Source: Clostridia bacterium (GTDB lineage Bacteria > Bacillota > Peptococcia > DRI-13 > UBA5745). From it: a stretch of DNA of 64,000 bases. The notes under the pieces were generated by a model. The model was not told where the DNA came from. It did not search any database and saw nothing but the letters and a program-made list of their open reading frames with translations. Both the position numbers and the translations under genes were made by a program. Location of the stretch: positions 113,801 to 177,800 of the forward strand of contig JAHDMJ010000014.1 in NCBI GenBank assembly GCA_018436095.1. The letters are read 5' to 3'. Shown here in pieces: positions 9,103 to 17,586 of this stretch. Position 1 is the stretch's first letter; every line of letters starts with the position of its first letter.

Positions 9103-10092
9103 CTAACCCTCAGTTTCACCTATTTCCTGTAAGACCTCTTTGTTTACGACCCGGGCTTGATGAGGCTCGCCTTTGATAACCGCCAACACATCCCGGGCCG
9201 ATAACAACGACATTCTGTTAATGCTGTCTGCCGCATTGGCGCCAATATGGGGCGTGGTAATTACGGAAGGCAGCGTAAACAAGAGGTTCTCTTTTGCAGG
9301 GGGTTCAGGGTCATAGACATCCAGACCTGCACCGGCGATGCTCCCATTTTTTATGGCCTGGTACAGAGCCTGTTCGTCCAGAAGCTGGCCCCGGGCGCAA
9401 TTGATTAAATAGGCTGTGGACTTCATTAAGGCAAGCTTCGTCTGGTCCATCAGATGATGCAGCCCGGCAGTATAAGGGCAATTTATGGAGACGAAATCTG
9501 CAGCCGGCAGCATTTCCTCTATGGTCTCCGCCTTGATTACCCCCAGCTTGGCCATCTGCGCACCGTTAACATAAGGATCAAAGCCCAGAACTCTCATGGA
9601 GAATCCATCCAGGCAGATTTTGGCCAGCTTCCGTCCGATTACTCCCATGCCAATAATAGCAATGGTTTTTTCGTTGATGTCCTGGCCCAGGCATTGGTTG
9701 CGTGCATAATAATCCTTATTTACACGGAGGGCGTTATCGGCGGGAATCAGCTTCCGGCTTAAGGCCAGCATCATTGATATAACTAATTCCGCTACGGACT
9801 GAGCATTGGCCCCCGGCGTGTTCACTACGCAGACACCATGCCTGGTAGCCGCATCAATATCGATATGGTCATAGCCTACGCCGTGGCTGGCTACCGCCTT
9901 AAGCCTGGGGGCTTTTGCAAAAACTCTCTCATCAATTCTGGTGTTGCGGGAAATAATACCGTCCACATCACCTACTAATTCCAGAACCGCTTCTATGCCG
10001 GGATCTTTAGCCCGTATGATCTCCGCTTCTTTTTCCAGCGCCTCTATACCGGCAGGCATAATTTCATCGGTTAACAGCACCTTAATCGGCAT
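9103..10092 (-). CDS. D-2-hydroxyacid dehydrogenase (phosphoglycerate dehydrogenase-like)
   Basis: A 329-residue NAD-dependent D-isomer-specific 2-hydroxyacid dehydrogenase. The Rossmann motif is G148-M-G-V-I-G153 with D172 after strand two ('LGFDPY'), which favours NAD over NADP. The catalytic set is R234 ('NCARG'), E263 ('DPEPP') and H282 ('TPHIG'). The length lacks an ACT or other regulatory C-terminal domain. It would interconvert a 2-keto acid and a D-2-hydroxy acid, for example the keto acid left after deamination of an amino acid released by the neighbouring amidohydrolase. A GGAGAG ribosome site precedes the ATG. Confidence 0.88.
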   Translation of the reverse strand: MPIKVLLTDEIMPAGIEALEKEAEIIRAKDPGIEAVLELVGDVDGIISRNTRIDERVFAKAPRLKAVASHGVGYDHIDIDAATRHGVCVVNTPGANAQSVAELVISMMLALSRKLIPADNALRVNKDYYARNQCLGQDINEKTIAIIGMGVIGRKLAKICLDGFSMRVLGFDPYVNGAQMAKLGVIKAETIEEMLPAADFVSINCPYTAGLHHLMDQTKLALMKSTAYLINCARGQLLDEQALYQAIKNGSIAGAGLDVYDPEPPAKENLLFTLPSVITTPHIGANAADSINRMSLLSARDVLAVIKGEPHQARVVNKEVLQEIGETEG

Positions 10093-10115
10093 TATTCTTC
10101 TCTCCTAAAATGATT

Positions 10116-11696
10116 TTATAGAAAGGGACCATAGCCGGGGCCCATGGGCAATCCGATAAACACCCATAAAACCATGAAGATAATCCAAACTAAAGCGGCA
10201 ACCAGCGAGTAAGGCATCATATAAGCCACGCAAGTGCCGAATCCGGCCTTTTTGTCATATTGAGCGGCGTAGCCCAGTACAACCGCCATGGTAGCTGAGG
10301 TAGGAGCCAGATTATTGGTCAGACTATCGCCGATACGGTAAGCAACCTGCGTAAAGGCGGGGTCGATACCGGCAATCATGAACATGGGCACAAATACAGC
10401 CGCCAGCAGGCCCCACTTGCCATTGGCGCTTGACATAAACATATTAATAAAAGCAACCATAAATACGAACAGTATCATAAGGACAATACTGGGTACTTGG
10501 AGAGATTGCAGCAGGCTGCCGCCATTGATGGCAATAACCGTTGCAATCTGGCTGGTGGTAAATAGCGCGATAAATTGAGAGCTGAAAAAGGATACCAGGA
10601 AAAAGCTGGATATGCTGCTAATTTCCTTGGTCATCATGGGAATGGTACTGCCAAAGCTCTTCACCGAGCCCGTCACTTTACCATAGCTGAAGCCCATCAC
10701 ATAGAACATCAGGAAAATCAGAGTAGGAATCGACTTAAACAGCGCACCGCTAAGGAGACTGCCGCCTTCCGGTGCAGCAAAGGGCAGGCCCGGCAGGGTC
10801 AATGCCGCAACGGCAACGAAGAACAAAATCAGCGAAATCAGAGAGACCTTCAGACCTTTTAACTGCTGAGGCGTCAGAGGCTCCATATCTTCGGCTTTAA
10901 GCAAAATGGCAGACGCATCCTTGCCCAGTCCCATCCGGTCAAGCTTTGGTTCAACAATCAGCAAGTTAACAGCAGCACAGACAACAGTTAGCACAAAAGT
11001 GGATGCGAAGAGAAAATACCAGCCCATGGCAGGGTTAGCCACATAATCCGGATTAATGATTACGGCTGCTTCCTGGGTCAGGCCGGCCAGGGAGGCGTCG
11101 GCTGAACCCATAAGCAAGTTAGCGCCAAAACCTACGCTGCGGCTGGAATAGCCCAGGAACAGCCCCGCCAAAGGATTACGGCCCAGGCCCATAAACAAAA
11201 TGGCGATGAGGGGAGGAAAAATAATACCGGAAGCATCGCCTACAATGTTGGCATTAACACCTACAAAAGCAACGATCAGGGTTGCAATCCATTTGCTTTT
11301 GCTAGATCCTGTAAGCTTAAGAGTTGCCGGCAGCATCCCGCTATGATTGGCAACGCCAAGTCCTAAGGTACAAATGGGAACAGTCAGCATAGGCGCAAAA
11401 TTCATCCAAACGGAACCCATGTTTTGCAGAAAAGTTGCAATAGCGCCGGAGGTAAGCAAATTGACAATGGCCACTTCTTTTCCCGTAGTCGGATGCTGCA
11501 CCGTCATACCGGCTTTGCTTAGGATAAAGGAAAAAATCAATACAATAACCGACATCCATATAAATAGGTAGGCCGCATGGGGGATCTTGTTTCCCCATTT
11601 TTCAACCCAACCAAAAAACCCCTTGGGCTGATATGTTTCTTGCTTTAGCATATTCCTTACCCTTCCTTTCATTAATTGAGTTGTTGAATTATCCAC
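10116..11696 (-). CDS. AbgT-family transporter
   Basis: A 526-residue transporter with about twelve helices in the AbgT/DASS-like pattern. Marks include 'GFFGWVEKWGNKIPHAAYL', 'DASGIIFPPLIAILFMGLGRNPLAG' (in parts) and 'GDSLTNNLAPTSATMAVVLGYAAQYDK'. AbgT carriers import p-aminobenzoyl-glutamate or export antifolates; with an M20 amidohydrolase next door, uptake of an N-acyl amino acid or dipeptide is the natural reading. The start is uncertain: GTG at 11696 has AAAGGAGGG only three bases away, and ATG at 11651 ('MLKQETYQ') has GGAAGGG nine bases away and gives the more usual N-terminus. Confidence 0.9.
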   Translation of the reverse strand: MDNSTTQLMKGRVRNMLKQETYQPKGFFGWVEKWGNKIPHAAYLFIWMSVIVLIFSFILSKAGMTVQHPTTGKEVAIVNLLTSGAIATFLQNMGSVWMNFAPMLTVPICTLGLGVANHSGMLPATLKLTGSSKSKWIATLIVAFVGVNANIVGDASGIIFPPLIAILFMGLGRNPLAGLFLGYSSRSVGFGANLLMGSADASLAGLTQEAAVIINPDYVANPAMGWYFLFASTFVLTVVCAAVNLLIVEPKLDRMGLGKDASAILLKAEDMEPLTPQQLKGLKVSLISLILFFVAVAALTLPGLPFAAPEGGSLLSGALFKSIPTLIFLMFYVMGFSYGKVTGSVKSFGSTIPMMTKEISSISSFFLVSFFSSQFIALFTTSQIATVIAINGGSLLQSLQVPSIVLMILFVFMVAFINMFMSSANGKWGLLAAVFVPMFMIAGIDPAFTQVAYRIGDSLTNNLAPTSATMAVVLGYAAQYDKKAGFGTCVAYMMPYSLVAALVWIIFMVLWVFIGLPMGPGYGPFL

Positions 11697-11705
11697 TACC
11701 CTCCT

Positions 11706-12911
11706 TTACTTTTTTTTGACGCTTGCTTCTGCCAAATAGTCGAAAGCAACCTGGGCATGAAGAGCGCTTAAAAGAGGCAACGCATCCTCATCCACCATGA
11801 ATTGATCGCTATGCAGAGGATGTACCGCTCCCTTCCCGGGATTTCTGATCCCCATTTGATAAAAGCTGCCCGGAGCATGTTCCAGGAATGCGCCAAAATC
11901 CTCTGTCCCCATACTGGGTTTATCCATATGTATCAAACTGCTTTCCCCCAAAAGCTTTCTTACGGAATTACCCACTAATTCCGTCATTGCGGGATCATTT
12001 ACAATGCCGGAGGCAGAAGTAATGATATTAATGCTTGCCTCACCCCCCAAGGCTCTGGCAATGCCGGAGACAATTTCAGGCAGAGTCTCAACGGTCCTTT
12101 TGCGCAGAGCGGGATCCAGGGTCCGAATAATGCCGGTCATTTTTACTTCCTGAGCCAAAATATTGCGCTGGGTGCCCCCGTGTATGGTACCGACGGTGAT
12201 CAGGGCGCTATCCAGAGGATCTACCTGCCTGCTCACATAGACCTGAATGGCATTAAGTATTTGGGCAGCCAGCATGACGGCGTCTATACCAAGATGAGGC
12301 TTAGCTCCGTGGCTGCTTTTCCCTGTAACCGTGATCTCAAAGGGATTAGATGAGGCATAGGCCTTGCCTGGCAATATACCTACGCTTCCCACAGGCAGCA
12401 GAGGGTTCACGTGGGCGCCAAACATAGCGTCTACTTTGGGGTTTTCCATGACCCCTGCCTCAATCATGTGTTTAGCTCCGCCGCTGAGCTCTTCATCCGG
12501 TTCAAAAATCAATTTAATATTTCCCTGGAAATGCCGGCGGTGTTTAAGTAATATTTTGGCTGCCCCCAGCACTGCCGCCGTATGGCAATCATGACCGCAG
12601 GCATGCATGACATTGGGGTTTTGAGAGCAAAAAGGCAGATCGTTTACTTCCAGAATGGGCAAGGCATCAATATCCGCCCGCAGACCTACTGTGGGGCCGG
12701 GCTTCTCCCCTTCGATAAGGGCCACTACCCCGGTGCCATGAATGATTTTGGCATCCAGCCCCAAATTGGTGAGATAAGATTGAATATACTTAGAGGTCTC
12801 ATATTCTTTTTTGCTCAATTCCGGATTCTGATGAAGGTGTCTGCGGAGGGCAATGATTTCATCCTGAATTTCTCTGGCGGTTTCTAAAAAATGAAAATGC
12901 ATATGCTGCAT
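11706..12911 (-). CDS. M20-family amidohydrolase (N-acyl-amino-acid hydrolase type)
   Basis: A 401-residue zinc-dependent amidohydrolase of the M20D/HipO type. Visible metal and catalytic residues are D80 ('LRADIDALP'), C105/H107 and D108-C-H110 ('HACGHDCH'), D139-E140-E141 ('FEPDEE', replacing the common 'QPAEE'), H167 ('GAHVNP') and the late 'HPLHSDQF'. The lid/dimerisation domain lies around residues 185-300. It should split acyl or aminobenzoyl amino acids imported by AbgT. First gene of the operon; the ribosome site AAAGGA is ten bases before the ATG and the sigma-54 promoter lies about 30 bases upstream of it. Confidence 0.92.
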   Translation of the reverse strand: MQHMHFHFLETAREIQDEIIALRRHLHQNPELSKKEYETSKYIQSYLTNLGLDAKIIHGTGVVALIEGEKPGPTVGLRADIDALPILEVNDLPFCSQNPNVMHACGHDCHTAAVLGAAKILLKHRRHFQGNIKLIFEPDEELSGGAKHMIEAGVMENPKVDAMFGAHVNPLLPVGSVGILPGKAYASSNPFEITVTGKSSHGAKPHLGIDAVMLAAQILNAIQVYVSRQVDPLDSALITVGTIHGGTQRNILAQEVKMTGIIRTLDPALRKRTVETLPEIVSGIARALGGEASINIITSASGIVNDPAMTELVGNSVRKLLGESSLIHMDKPSMGTEDFGAFLEHAPGSFYQMGIRNPGKGAVHPLHSDQFMVDEDALPLLSALHAQVAFDYLAEASVKKK

Positions 12912-12950
12912 CGGTTTTTCATCCTTTCCCCTTGTTTTACTTTTAACTAA

Positions 12951-12966
12951 TGCAAATGCTATGCCA
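12951..12966 (-). promoter_or_regulatory. Sigma-54 (-24/-12) promoter of the M20-AbgT operon
   Basis: Read on the minus strand the site is TGGCATAGCATTTGCA, matching TGGCAyr-N4-TTGCA with the GG and GC doublets exactly twelve bases apart. The expected transcript start near 12940 gives a leader of about 30 bases before the ATG at 12911. The divergent gene at 13153 encodes a sigma-54 activator, which makes the assignment coherent. Confidence 0.88.
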
Positions 12967-12983
12967 GCTGGTCAAGCGCAAAA

Positions 12984-13019
12984 AAAATCCGCTAAATAAG
13001 TTGTTATTTAGCGGATTTT
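12984..13019. promoter_or_regulatory. 16-bp perfect inverted repeat in the divergent promoter region
   Basis: Arms AAAATCCGCTAAATAA (12984-12999) and its complement (13004-13019) surround GTTG. It is centred about 60 bases upstream of the predicted sigma-54 transcript start. It could be a binding site for the activator or an accessory protein. It is not placed to end any gene here, since both flanking genes point away, although the A and T tracts resemble a terminator. Confidence 0.6.
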
Positions 13020-13040
13020 GCGTCAAATGATATGAAATAC

Positions 13041-13069
13041 TTGCCAGGGGAGAAATTAACTACTATAAT
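13041..13069 (+). promoter_or_regulatory. Sigma-A promoter of the sigma-54 activator gene
   Basis: TTGCCA at 13041-13046 and TATAAT at 13064-13069 are separated by 17 bases, one change from consensus. The predicted start near 13076 gives a leader of about 75 bases that contains the three TATAGG repeats. Confidence 0.7.
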
Positions 13070-13101
13070 TTTATATGCACTTATGTTTAATATATGTTCG
13101 A

Positions 13102-13129
13102 TATAGGTATGGTATAGGTTGGGTATAGG
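13102..13129. promoter_or_regulatory. Three TATAGG repeats at 11-base spacing, candidate activator-binding array
   Basis: TATAGG occurs at 13102-13107, 13113-13118 and 13124-13129, exactly 11 bases apart, so all three face one side of the helix. They lie about 160-190 bases upstream of the sigma-54 transcript start, the usual distance for an enhancer, and within the untranslated leader of the activator gene, so the same site could also serve autoregulation. Confidence 0.55.
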
Positions 13130-13152
13130 CCGAATGAGAAGGAGGGGGAAAA

Positions 13153-15285
13153 TTGGCGTCATTGGCAATTATCACTGTACGGGAAGAATTGACCCAAAGC
13201 GAGTGTGAGCTTGCGCGGTACATTTTTGGGCCAACAATTACGGTTAACGGCTATACCGTTGCCCGAGACAATACCGAGACCTTGGATCTGAAAGAAGATT
13301 TAGTGCTGGTGGTGGGTCCCATCGCCCTTGCCCGCCACTTTGCCTCCTGCCTGCCGGCCGGCAAGGATTATGTAATCAAACGCCGCATTTTAGATCCGGC
13401 CACCCTTCATCTTATCTTCCAGATTCCGGAGAATACCGACGTTCTTTTAGTAAGCGATACCTATATCAACGCCTGTGAACTGATCCACTTGTTAGAGGAC
13501 TTGAATCTCCATCCCTTGCGCTATTTTGCTTATAATCCGCAATATACATGGGCGGAGGATATTTTGAGGCCGGGCAGCGCCGATGCCAGCAGGCACCTTT
13601 CCTCTTTCTCCTATGCCATTACCTCCGGCTATAGTGCTCTGGTGCCTAAGCATATATTAAAGATCGTAGATATCGGCATGCGAAAAATCAGCATGATGAC
13701 CGTGGTAGATATTCTGCGCCGTCTTGTGAAAAACGATTCTTTGGATGAGCAGGTGACTATGCGGTATATGAAAAGCATTGTAGAGCTGAATGTATGCCTG
13801 GCCCAAAAGAATCAACAGAATCTTTTTTTGCAGGAGCAGTTAACCTCGATAATCGCCAATATGCAAAACGGTATTTTAGTTGTTGATGAACATAATAACA
13901 TAATCATCTGCAATGAATCAGCCAAGGAAATCATCGGCACCCAACAGCTCGAAGGCGCCAATCTGCGCAATATTTTTCCCGGTCATCACCCGGAAAACTT
14001 CATGGACAGAGAATTTCTCCAGTTACAAAATAGCACGGTACACGTAAATACAGTCAAAATAAGCAATCCTCTGGACAAAGCGATTCGGTATTTGATTCAC
14101 CTGGATCCCTTGGAGCAAATCCGGGATATTGATAATCGTTACCGGAAACAGGCAGGTAAAGAGCATAGGGCCAAATATGAATTCCGGGATATTTTATATT
14201 ACTGCAACGCCATGAAGGAAACCATTGACCGGGCTAAAGTCTTTGCCCGCTCCGATTCTTCGATTATGATCACCGGGGAGAGCGGCACCGGTAAGGAGTT
14301 GCTGGCCCAAGCCATTCACAATGGCTCTCAGAGGCGCAAAGCCCCCTTCGTAGCCATTAACTGCGGTGCGCTGACGGAAAGTCTGCTGGAAAGCGAATTG
14401 TTTGGCTATGAGGACGGAGCTTTTACCGGAGCAAAAAAGGGCGGAAAATGCGGATTATTTGAAATCGCTCATGGCGGCACTGTTTTTCTGGATGAAATCG
14501 GGGATATGTCCGTCAATATACAGGTTAAGCTATTACGGGCATTACAGGAACGGGTAATCTTACGTCTAGGCGGCCACCGCCTCATCCCGGTGGATGTGCG
14601 GATAATCGCCGCCACCAACAAAAACCTGCAGGAATTGCAGCAAAAGGGCCAGTTTCGGAAAGACCTGTATTACCGGCTGCATGTATTGCCACTGGCGCTG
14701 CCTGCCCTGCGGCAGCGTCCCGAAGATATTGTCCCCCTCTTCCGTCATCTTTTGAACATCACGGCTCAAAAAGAACGGATAGAGCCAAAGGAAATCAGCC
14801 CCGGGATTATTGCTTTGCTTGAACAGCATACCTGGCCCGGCAATGTACGGGAAATGCAAAACATAGTCAATTTCTACTTGTATATGGGCATATTATCTGA
14901 CGATATTCAAGAGGATTTATCTGCTTTACTGGAAACAGAACGCAATGAATCTACCTCTGAAGCAAACAGACTGCAAAATAACCCATCCCCTAAAAAGCCT
15001 GCCTGCCAAAGCTACCCGGTCCATTTTCCCAGCAATGCCGCCAAAGAAGAATCCTATGCTATTATGAGGATATTGCAAAAAGCCGGCCGGCAAAAAACTC
15101 TTTTTGTAGGGCGCAGTGATTTGCAGCAGCAGTTGCAGTCTGATTTTGGGCTAAGTCTTTCCTTCATCCAAATAAAGAGAAGGCTGGATCAGTTGCGCAC
15201 CTTCGGCCTGGTCGGTGCCAAAAAAGGCAAAGGCCATCATTTATTGCCTGCCGGCAATGATTATCTGATGGAGCAAAAAGACTAA
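13153..15285 (+). CDS. PrpR-type sigma-54-dependent transcriptional activator
   Basis: A 710-residue enhancer-binding protein. Residues 1-200 resemble the PrpR N-terminal sensory domain, about 235-330 a PAS domain ('GILVVDEHNNIIICNESAKEIIG'), and 350-590 the AAA+ core with Walker A GESGTGKE at 375-382, the sigma-54 contact loop GAFTGA at 422-427 and 'TVFLDEIGDM'. The C-terminal 70 residues do not look like the normal Fis-type helix-turn-helix; they read as a winged-helix-like segment ('LSFIQIKRRLDQLRTFGLVG'). TTG start with GGAGGGGG four bases upstream. It should activate the divergent operon in response to a small molecule. Confidence 0.9.
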   Translation: MASLAIITVREELTQSECELARYIFGPTITVNGYTVARDNTETLDLKEDLVLVVGPIALARHFASCLPAGKDYVIKRRILDPATLHLIFQIPENTDVLLVSDTYINACELIHLLEDLNLHPLRYFAYNPQYTWAEDILRPGSADASRHLSSFSYAITSGYSALVPKHILKIVDIGMRKISMMTVVDILRRLVKNDSLDEQVTMRYMKSIVELNVCLAQKNQQNLFLQEQLTSIIANMQNGILVVDEHNNIIICNESAKEIIGTQQLEGANLRNIFPGHHPENFMDREFLQLQNSTVHVNTVKISNPLDKAIRYLIHLDPLEQIRDIDNRYRKQAGKEHRAKYEFRDILYYCNAMKETIDRAKVFARSDSSIMITGESGTGKELLAQAIHNGSQRRKAPFVAINCGALTESLLESELFGYEDGAFTGAKKGGKCGLFEIAHGGTVFLDEIGDMSVNIQVKLLRALQERVILRLGGHRLIPVDVRIIAATNKNLQELQQKGQFRKDLYYRLHVLPLALPALRQRPEDIVPLFRHLLNITAQKERIEPKEISPGIIALLEQHTWPGNVREMQNIVNFYLYMGILSDDIQEDLSALLETERNESTSEANRLQNNPSPKKPACQSYPVHFPSNAAKEESYAIMRILQKAGRQKTLFVGRSDLQQQLQSDFGLSLSFIQIKRRLDQLRTFGLVGAKKGKGHHLLPAGNDYLMEQKD

Positions 15286-15315
15286 GGGCCGCAGCATTTT
15301 TTTTGCTGCAGCCCT
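15285..15315 (+). terminator. Hairpin terminator after the activator gene
   Basis: A 12-bp stem with one mismatch (AGGGCCGCAGCA at 15285-15296 with TGCTGCAGCCCT at 15304-15315) overlaps the stop codon. The T-tract is in the loop and the tail is only T-rich, so efficiency is uncertain. The minus-strand gene ending at 15360 may share it. Confidence 0.55.
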
Positions 15316-15359
15316 CTATTTATTTACATAGTTTCATATGAAGTTGTTCTATGTTTTAT

Positions 15360-16364
15360 TTATTGGTTGTTCTGCAATTCCAGGCGGTTGGTGGAATCAA
15401 CCTCTACGCCTGCATTGAACTGATCCCAGAGCAGGTTGACGGACAACTGAGCGCCGGTTTTCTGGCTGAGGGAATCGTCTTTCTTGCTCATTACTTCAGT
15501 GGAGCCCGTTGTGTATACGCCTTCGGCATCAGGATCCATGGCTACGGCGATGTAGAGATCCATTCTGTTTTCGCTGGGAATGGTCAGCACAGCGTTGAAG
15601 GGTTCTAAAGCTTCTGCGTCAACCTTATGCAGAGCAGAGAAACGGACGAAGTCTACGTTGCCGACGGTAAAGATATCACTGGGATCCAGATTCAGCATTT
15701 CGGCAAGGGCAAAAACCTTATCGCCTTCACTGCCGCCTAATTCACTCTGGTATTCGCCTTCAATCAAAATGGCGGCGCCCAGCATGTTTCTGGTGGTCTT
15801 GTTGACTTCGACTCCCTCAATGCCCTTTACCTGGAAATTGAGGCTGCTGAGTTTAGCTGCAATGGAACCCACGTTTAAGATATCGGTGCGGAAAGCTTGA
15901 GCATAACCGGGATACATGTTCTCTACGGTAATAAGGATATTGTCGCTGCCCATTACCTGTCCCTGGATGTAAGGGCCGACGGTTGTGGGAATACCTGCGG
16001 CGTCAATCAGCTCGGCGTCGAATTTTACGTCATTGTAGCCTTTGGCGCCATCATAATATTCGTCAATTGAGCCGGGTTTTGCAATGCTATTGTAGTCAGA
16101 GACGCCTCTCTCAAAATAATTGGCAGGGATAAAGCCCTCGGCGCCGATGCCGTCGATGATGCTCCAGTTACTGCCGGCTGCACCGTTACTCTCAGCATAC
16201 TCGTTGCCGTATTGAGCATAGAGCCCAAGATCAGCAAAGGTTACATCGAGATCACCGGTGGTGGCTTTGGTGGTTACATTCAGGGAGTCGGTCCAGTAGG
16301 CATAGCCTGTACCAACGAGGATCATAGACATGGCTAGGATAGCGCAAATAATGGATTTTTTCAT
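15360..16364 (-). CDS. TasA/camelysin-like secreted protein with SipW-cognate-type signal peptide
   Basis: A 334-residue exported protein. The start at 16364 has AGGAGGAG eight bases upstream; an earlier in-frame ATG lacks one. The N-terminus is a signal peptide of the SipW-dependent kind, with 'GYAYWTDSLNV' after the hydrophobic core, and mature residues 'TTGDLDVTFADLG' typical of TasA/camelysin-like beta-sandwich proteins. The rest holds acidic, extended stretches and no catalytic motif that I recognise. As last gene of the surface operon, with its own candidate promoter dyad at 16419-16439, it may be the main structural (fibre or coat) product processed by the peptidase at 17587-18786. Confidence 0.78.
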   Translation of the reverse strand: MKKSIICAILAMSMILVGTGYAYWTDSLNVTTKATTGDLDVTFADLGLYAQYGNEYAESNGAAGSNWSIIDGIGAEGFIPANYFERGVSDYNSIAKPGSIDEYYDGAKGYNDVKFDAELIDAAGIPTTVGPYIQGQVMGSDNILITVENMYPGYAQAFRTDILNVGSIAAKLSSLNFQVKGIEGVEVNKTTRNMLGAAILIEGEYQSELGGSEGDKVFALAEMLNLDPSDIFTVGNVDFVRFSALHKVDAEALEPFNAVLTIPSENRMDLYIAVAMDPDAEGVYTTGSTEVMSKKDDSLSQKTGAQLSVNLLWDQFNAGVEVDSTNRLELQNNQ

Positions 16365-16418
16365 TATAATCTCTCCTCCTAAATTTTTTAGCCCGTTCAT
16401 CGCTTTGATGCTTTGGCT

Positions 16419-16439
16419 CTGAACTCATTATAAGTTCAG
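16419..16439 (-). promoter_or_regulatory. Inverted repeat overlapping a TATAAT box upstream of the TasA-like gene
   Basis: CTGAACT (16419-16425) and AGTTCAG (16433-16439) form a perfect 7-bp dyad. On the minus strand the interval contains TATAAT, which could be a -10 box of a separate promoter for the TasA-like gene, with the dyad as operator. The -35 region is poor, so this needs transcript data. Confidence 0.4.
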
Positions 16440-16538
16440 GCTGCATAAAAGAAAGCGTACCCGGGACCACTTTTCGGGAGGACATTCAGAGAATCCTGGC
16501 TGCTACTTTTGTCTTAAGGATATACTCCTAAAGTAGTA

Positions 16539-17543
16539 TTACTTTTTCAGGCAAAGCAAGTAATCCCTTTGACCATCCGGCACATAAAGCAAACCTGCCG
16601 CCGGCAGCCCCTCCTCATTCAGGGCATAACAGACAGGCTTCTGGAGCTCATCGGCTATTTTAATCAGGCTATCCAAATCGGCAACGGCCAACCGCATATC
16701 CGCCGGCGCCCCAGAGGGGCCCTCAAGTCTTACCATGCGGCTGCCATGCTTGCGCAGTATCTTTTTAAAGCTTGAGCGGTATAGCTCCTCCGCCGTAGGC
16801 TGTCTGACAAAAAAGCCAAGGAAGGCAATAGCTGCCAGCGCTGCCAGCAGCGCCAGTCCTGGCAAAATAAAGGAAACAGGCGCTTTCTGCATGGCTATTT
16901 CCCGGTTTTCGGCAATAAGGTCTGTTTTCTTTATAGGATTTTGTTTGGTAATCGTAAAGAGATCACTTGATAAAGGCAATAGGATACTATAAGTGAAAGG
17001 CTCCTTTATTTCTCCATGATCTGTCTCGGCCACAAAGGCGCCGCTGAATACGACTCTTGCTTCCCTGCCCGGCTTGGCATTCAATATTTGATCGGCTCTG
17101 TCGGCAAAGATTTTATATTCATTAATATCAAGGGCTACCCTCTCGGTAATTGTTACGCGGCCCCCCTCACCATTCAGTGTTATATTCTCTGCGAAGGGAA
17201 AGCTTTTTTCGTAAATTATTTTACGGCTGTCGCCGCTGGTCTGATAGCCCTCTACGATCACGACAACAGAATAATTGCCTCTGACCAGGGCCTCTTGATT
17301 GCCGGAATATTCTGCCGTAAAATCGATAACCAGCCGGTCGATTAAACTTCTTGCATAGACACGGTCCTCACCTAAAACCCCTTCGGGATAAAGCTCGTTT
17401 TCCACTAGCCTTACCTCGTAGCTGCTGCCTACGGACATATCATAATTATACAGAATATTCCTTTCACTAATGGATTGGGGCGTTAAATTCCTCACCAGTC
17501 CATAACAGGCTGCGGCAAACAAAAGCCCGGCGGCAGCCATCAA
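16539..17543 (-). CDS. DUF5305-like membrane-anchored extracytoplasmic protein
   Basis: About 334 residues from the TTG at 17543. An N-terminal membrane helix is followed by a long extracytoplasmic region ('NILYNYDMSVGSSYEVRLVENELYP' in parts, 'YSILLPLSSDLFTI') and a second helix near residues 222-245 ('SFILPGLALLAALAAIAFLGF'), then a cytoplasmic tail of about 85 residues. This layout fits DUF5305 proteins found beside SipW-type peptidases. The frame stays open upstream and encodes a positively charged stretch ('KFPIKKKRR') that would complete the N-region, so translation may begin at a non-standard ATT or CTG codon between 17585 and 17594. Function unknown; probably a partner in surface-protein secretion or assembly. 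Confidence 0.75.
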   Translation of the reverse strand: MMAAAGLLFAAACYGLVRNLTPQSISERNILYNYDMSVGSSYEVRLVENELYPEGVLGEDRVYARSLIDRLVIDFTAEYSGNQEALVRGNYSVVVIVEGYQTSGDSRKIIYEKSFPFAENITLNGEGGRVTITERVALDINEYKIFADRADQILNAKPGREARVVFSGAFVAETDHGEIKEPFTYSILLPLSSDLFTITKQNPIKKTDLIAENREIAMQKAPVSFILPGLALLAALAAIAFLGFFVRQPTAEELYRSSFKKILRKHGSRMVRLEGPSGAPADMRLAVADLDSLIKIADELQKPVCYALNEEGLPAAGLLYVPDGQRDYLLCLKK

Positions 17544-17586
17544 TACTATCCGGCGCTTCTTTTTAATCGGAAATTTTCTTTGCAGG

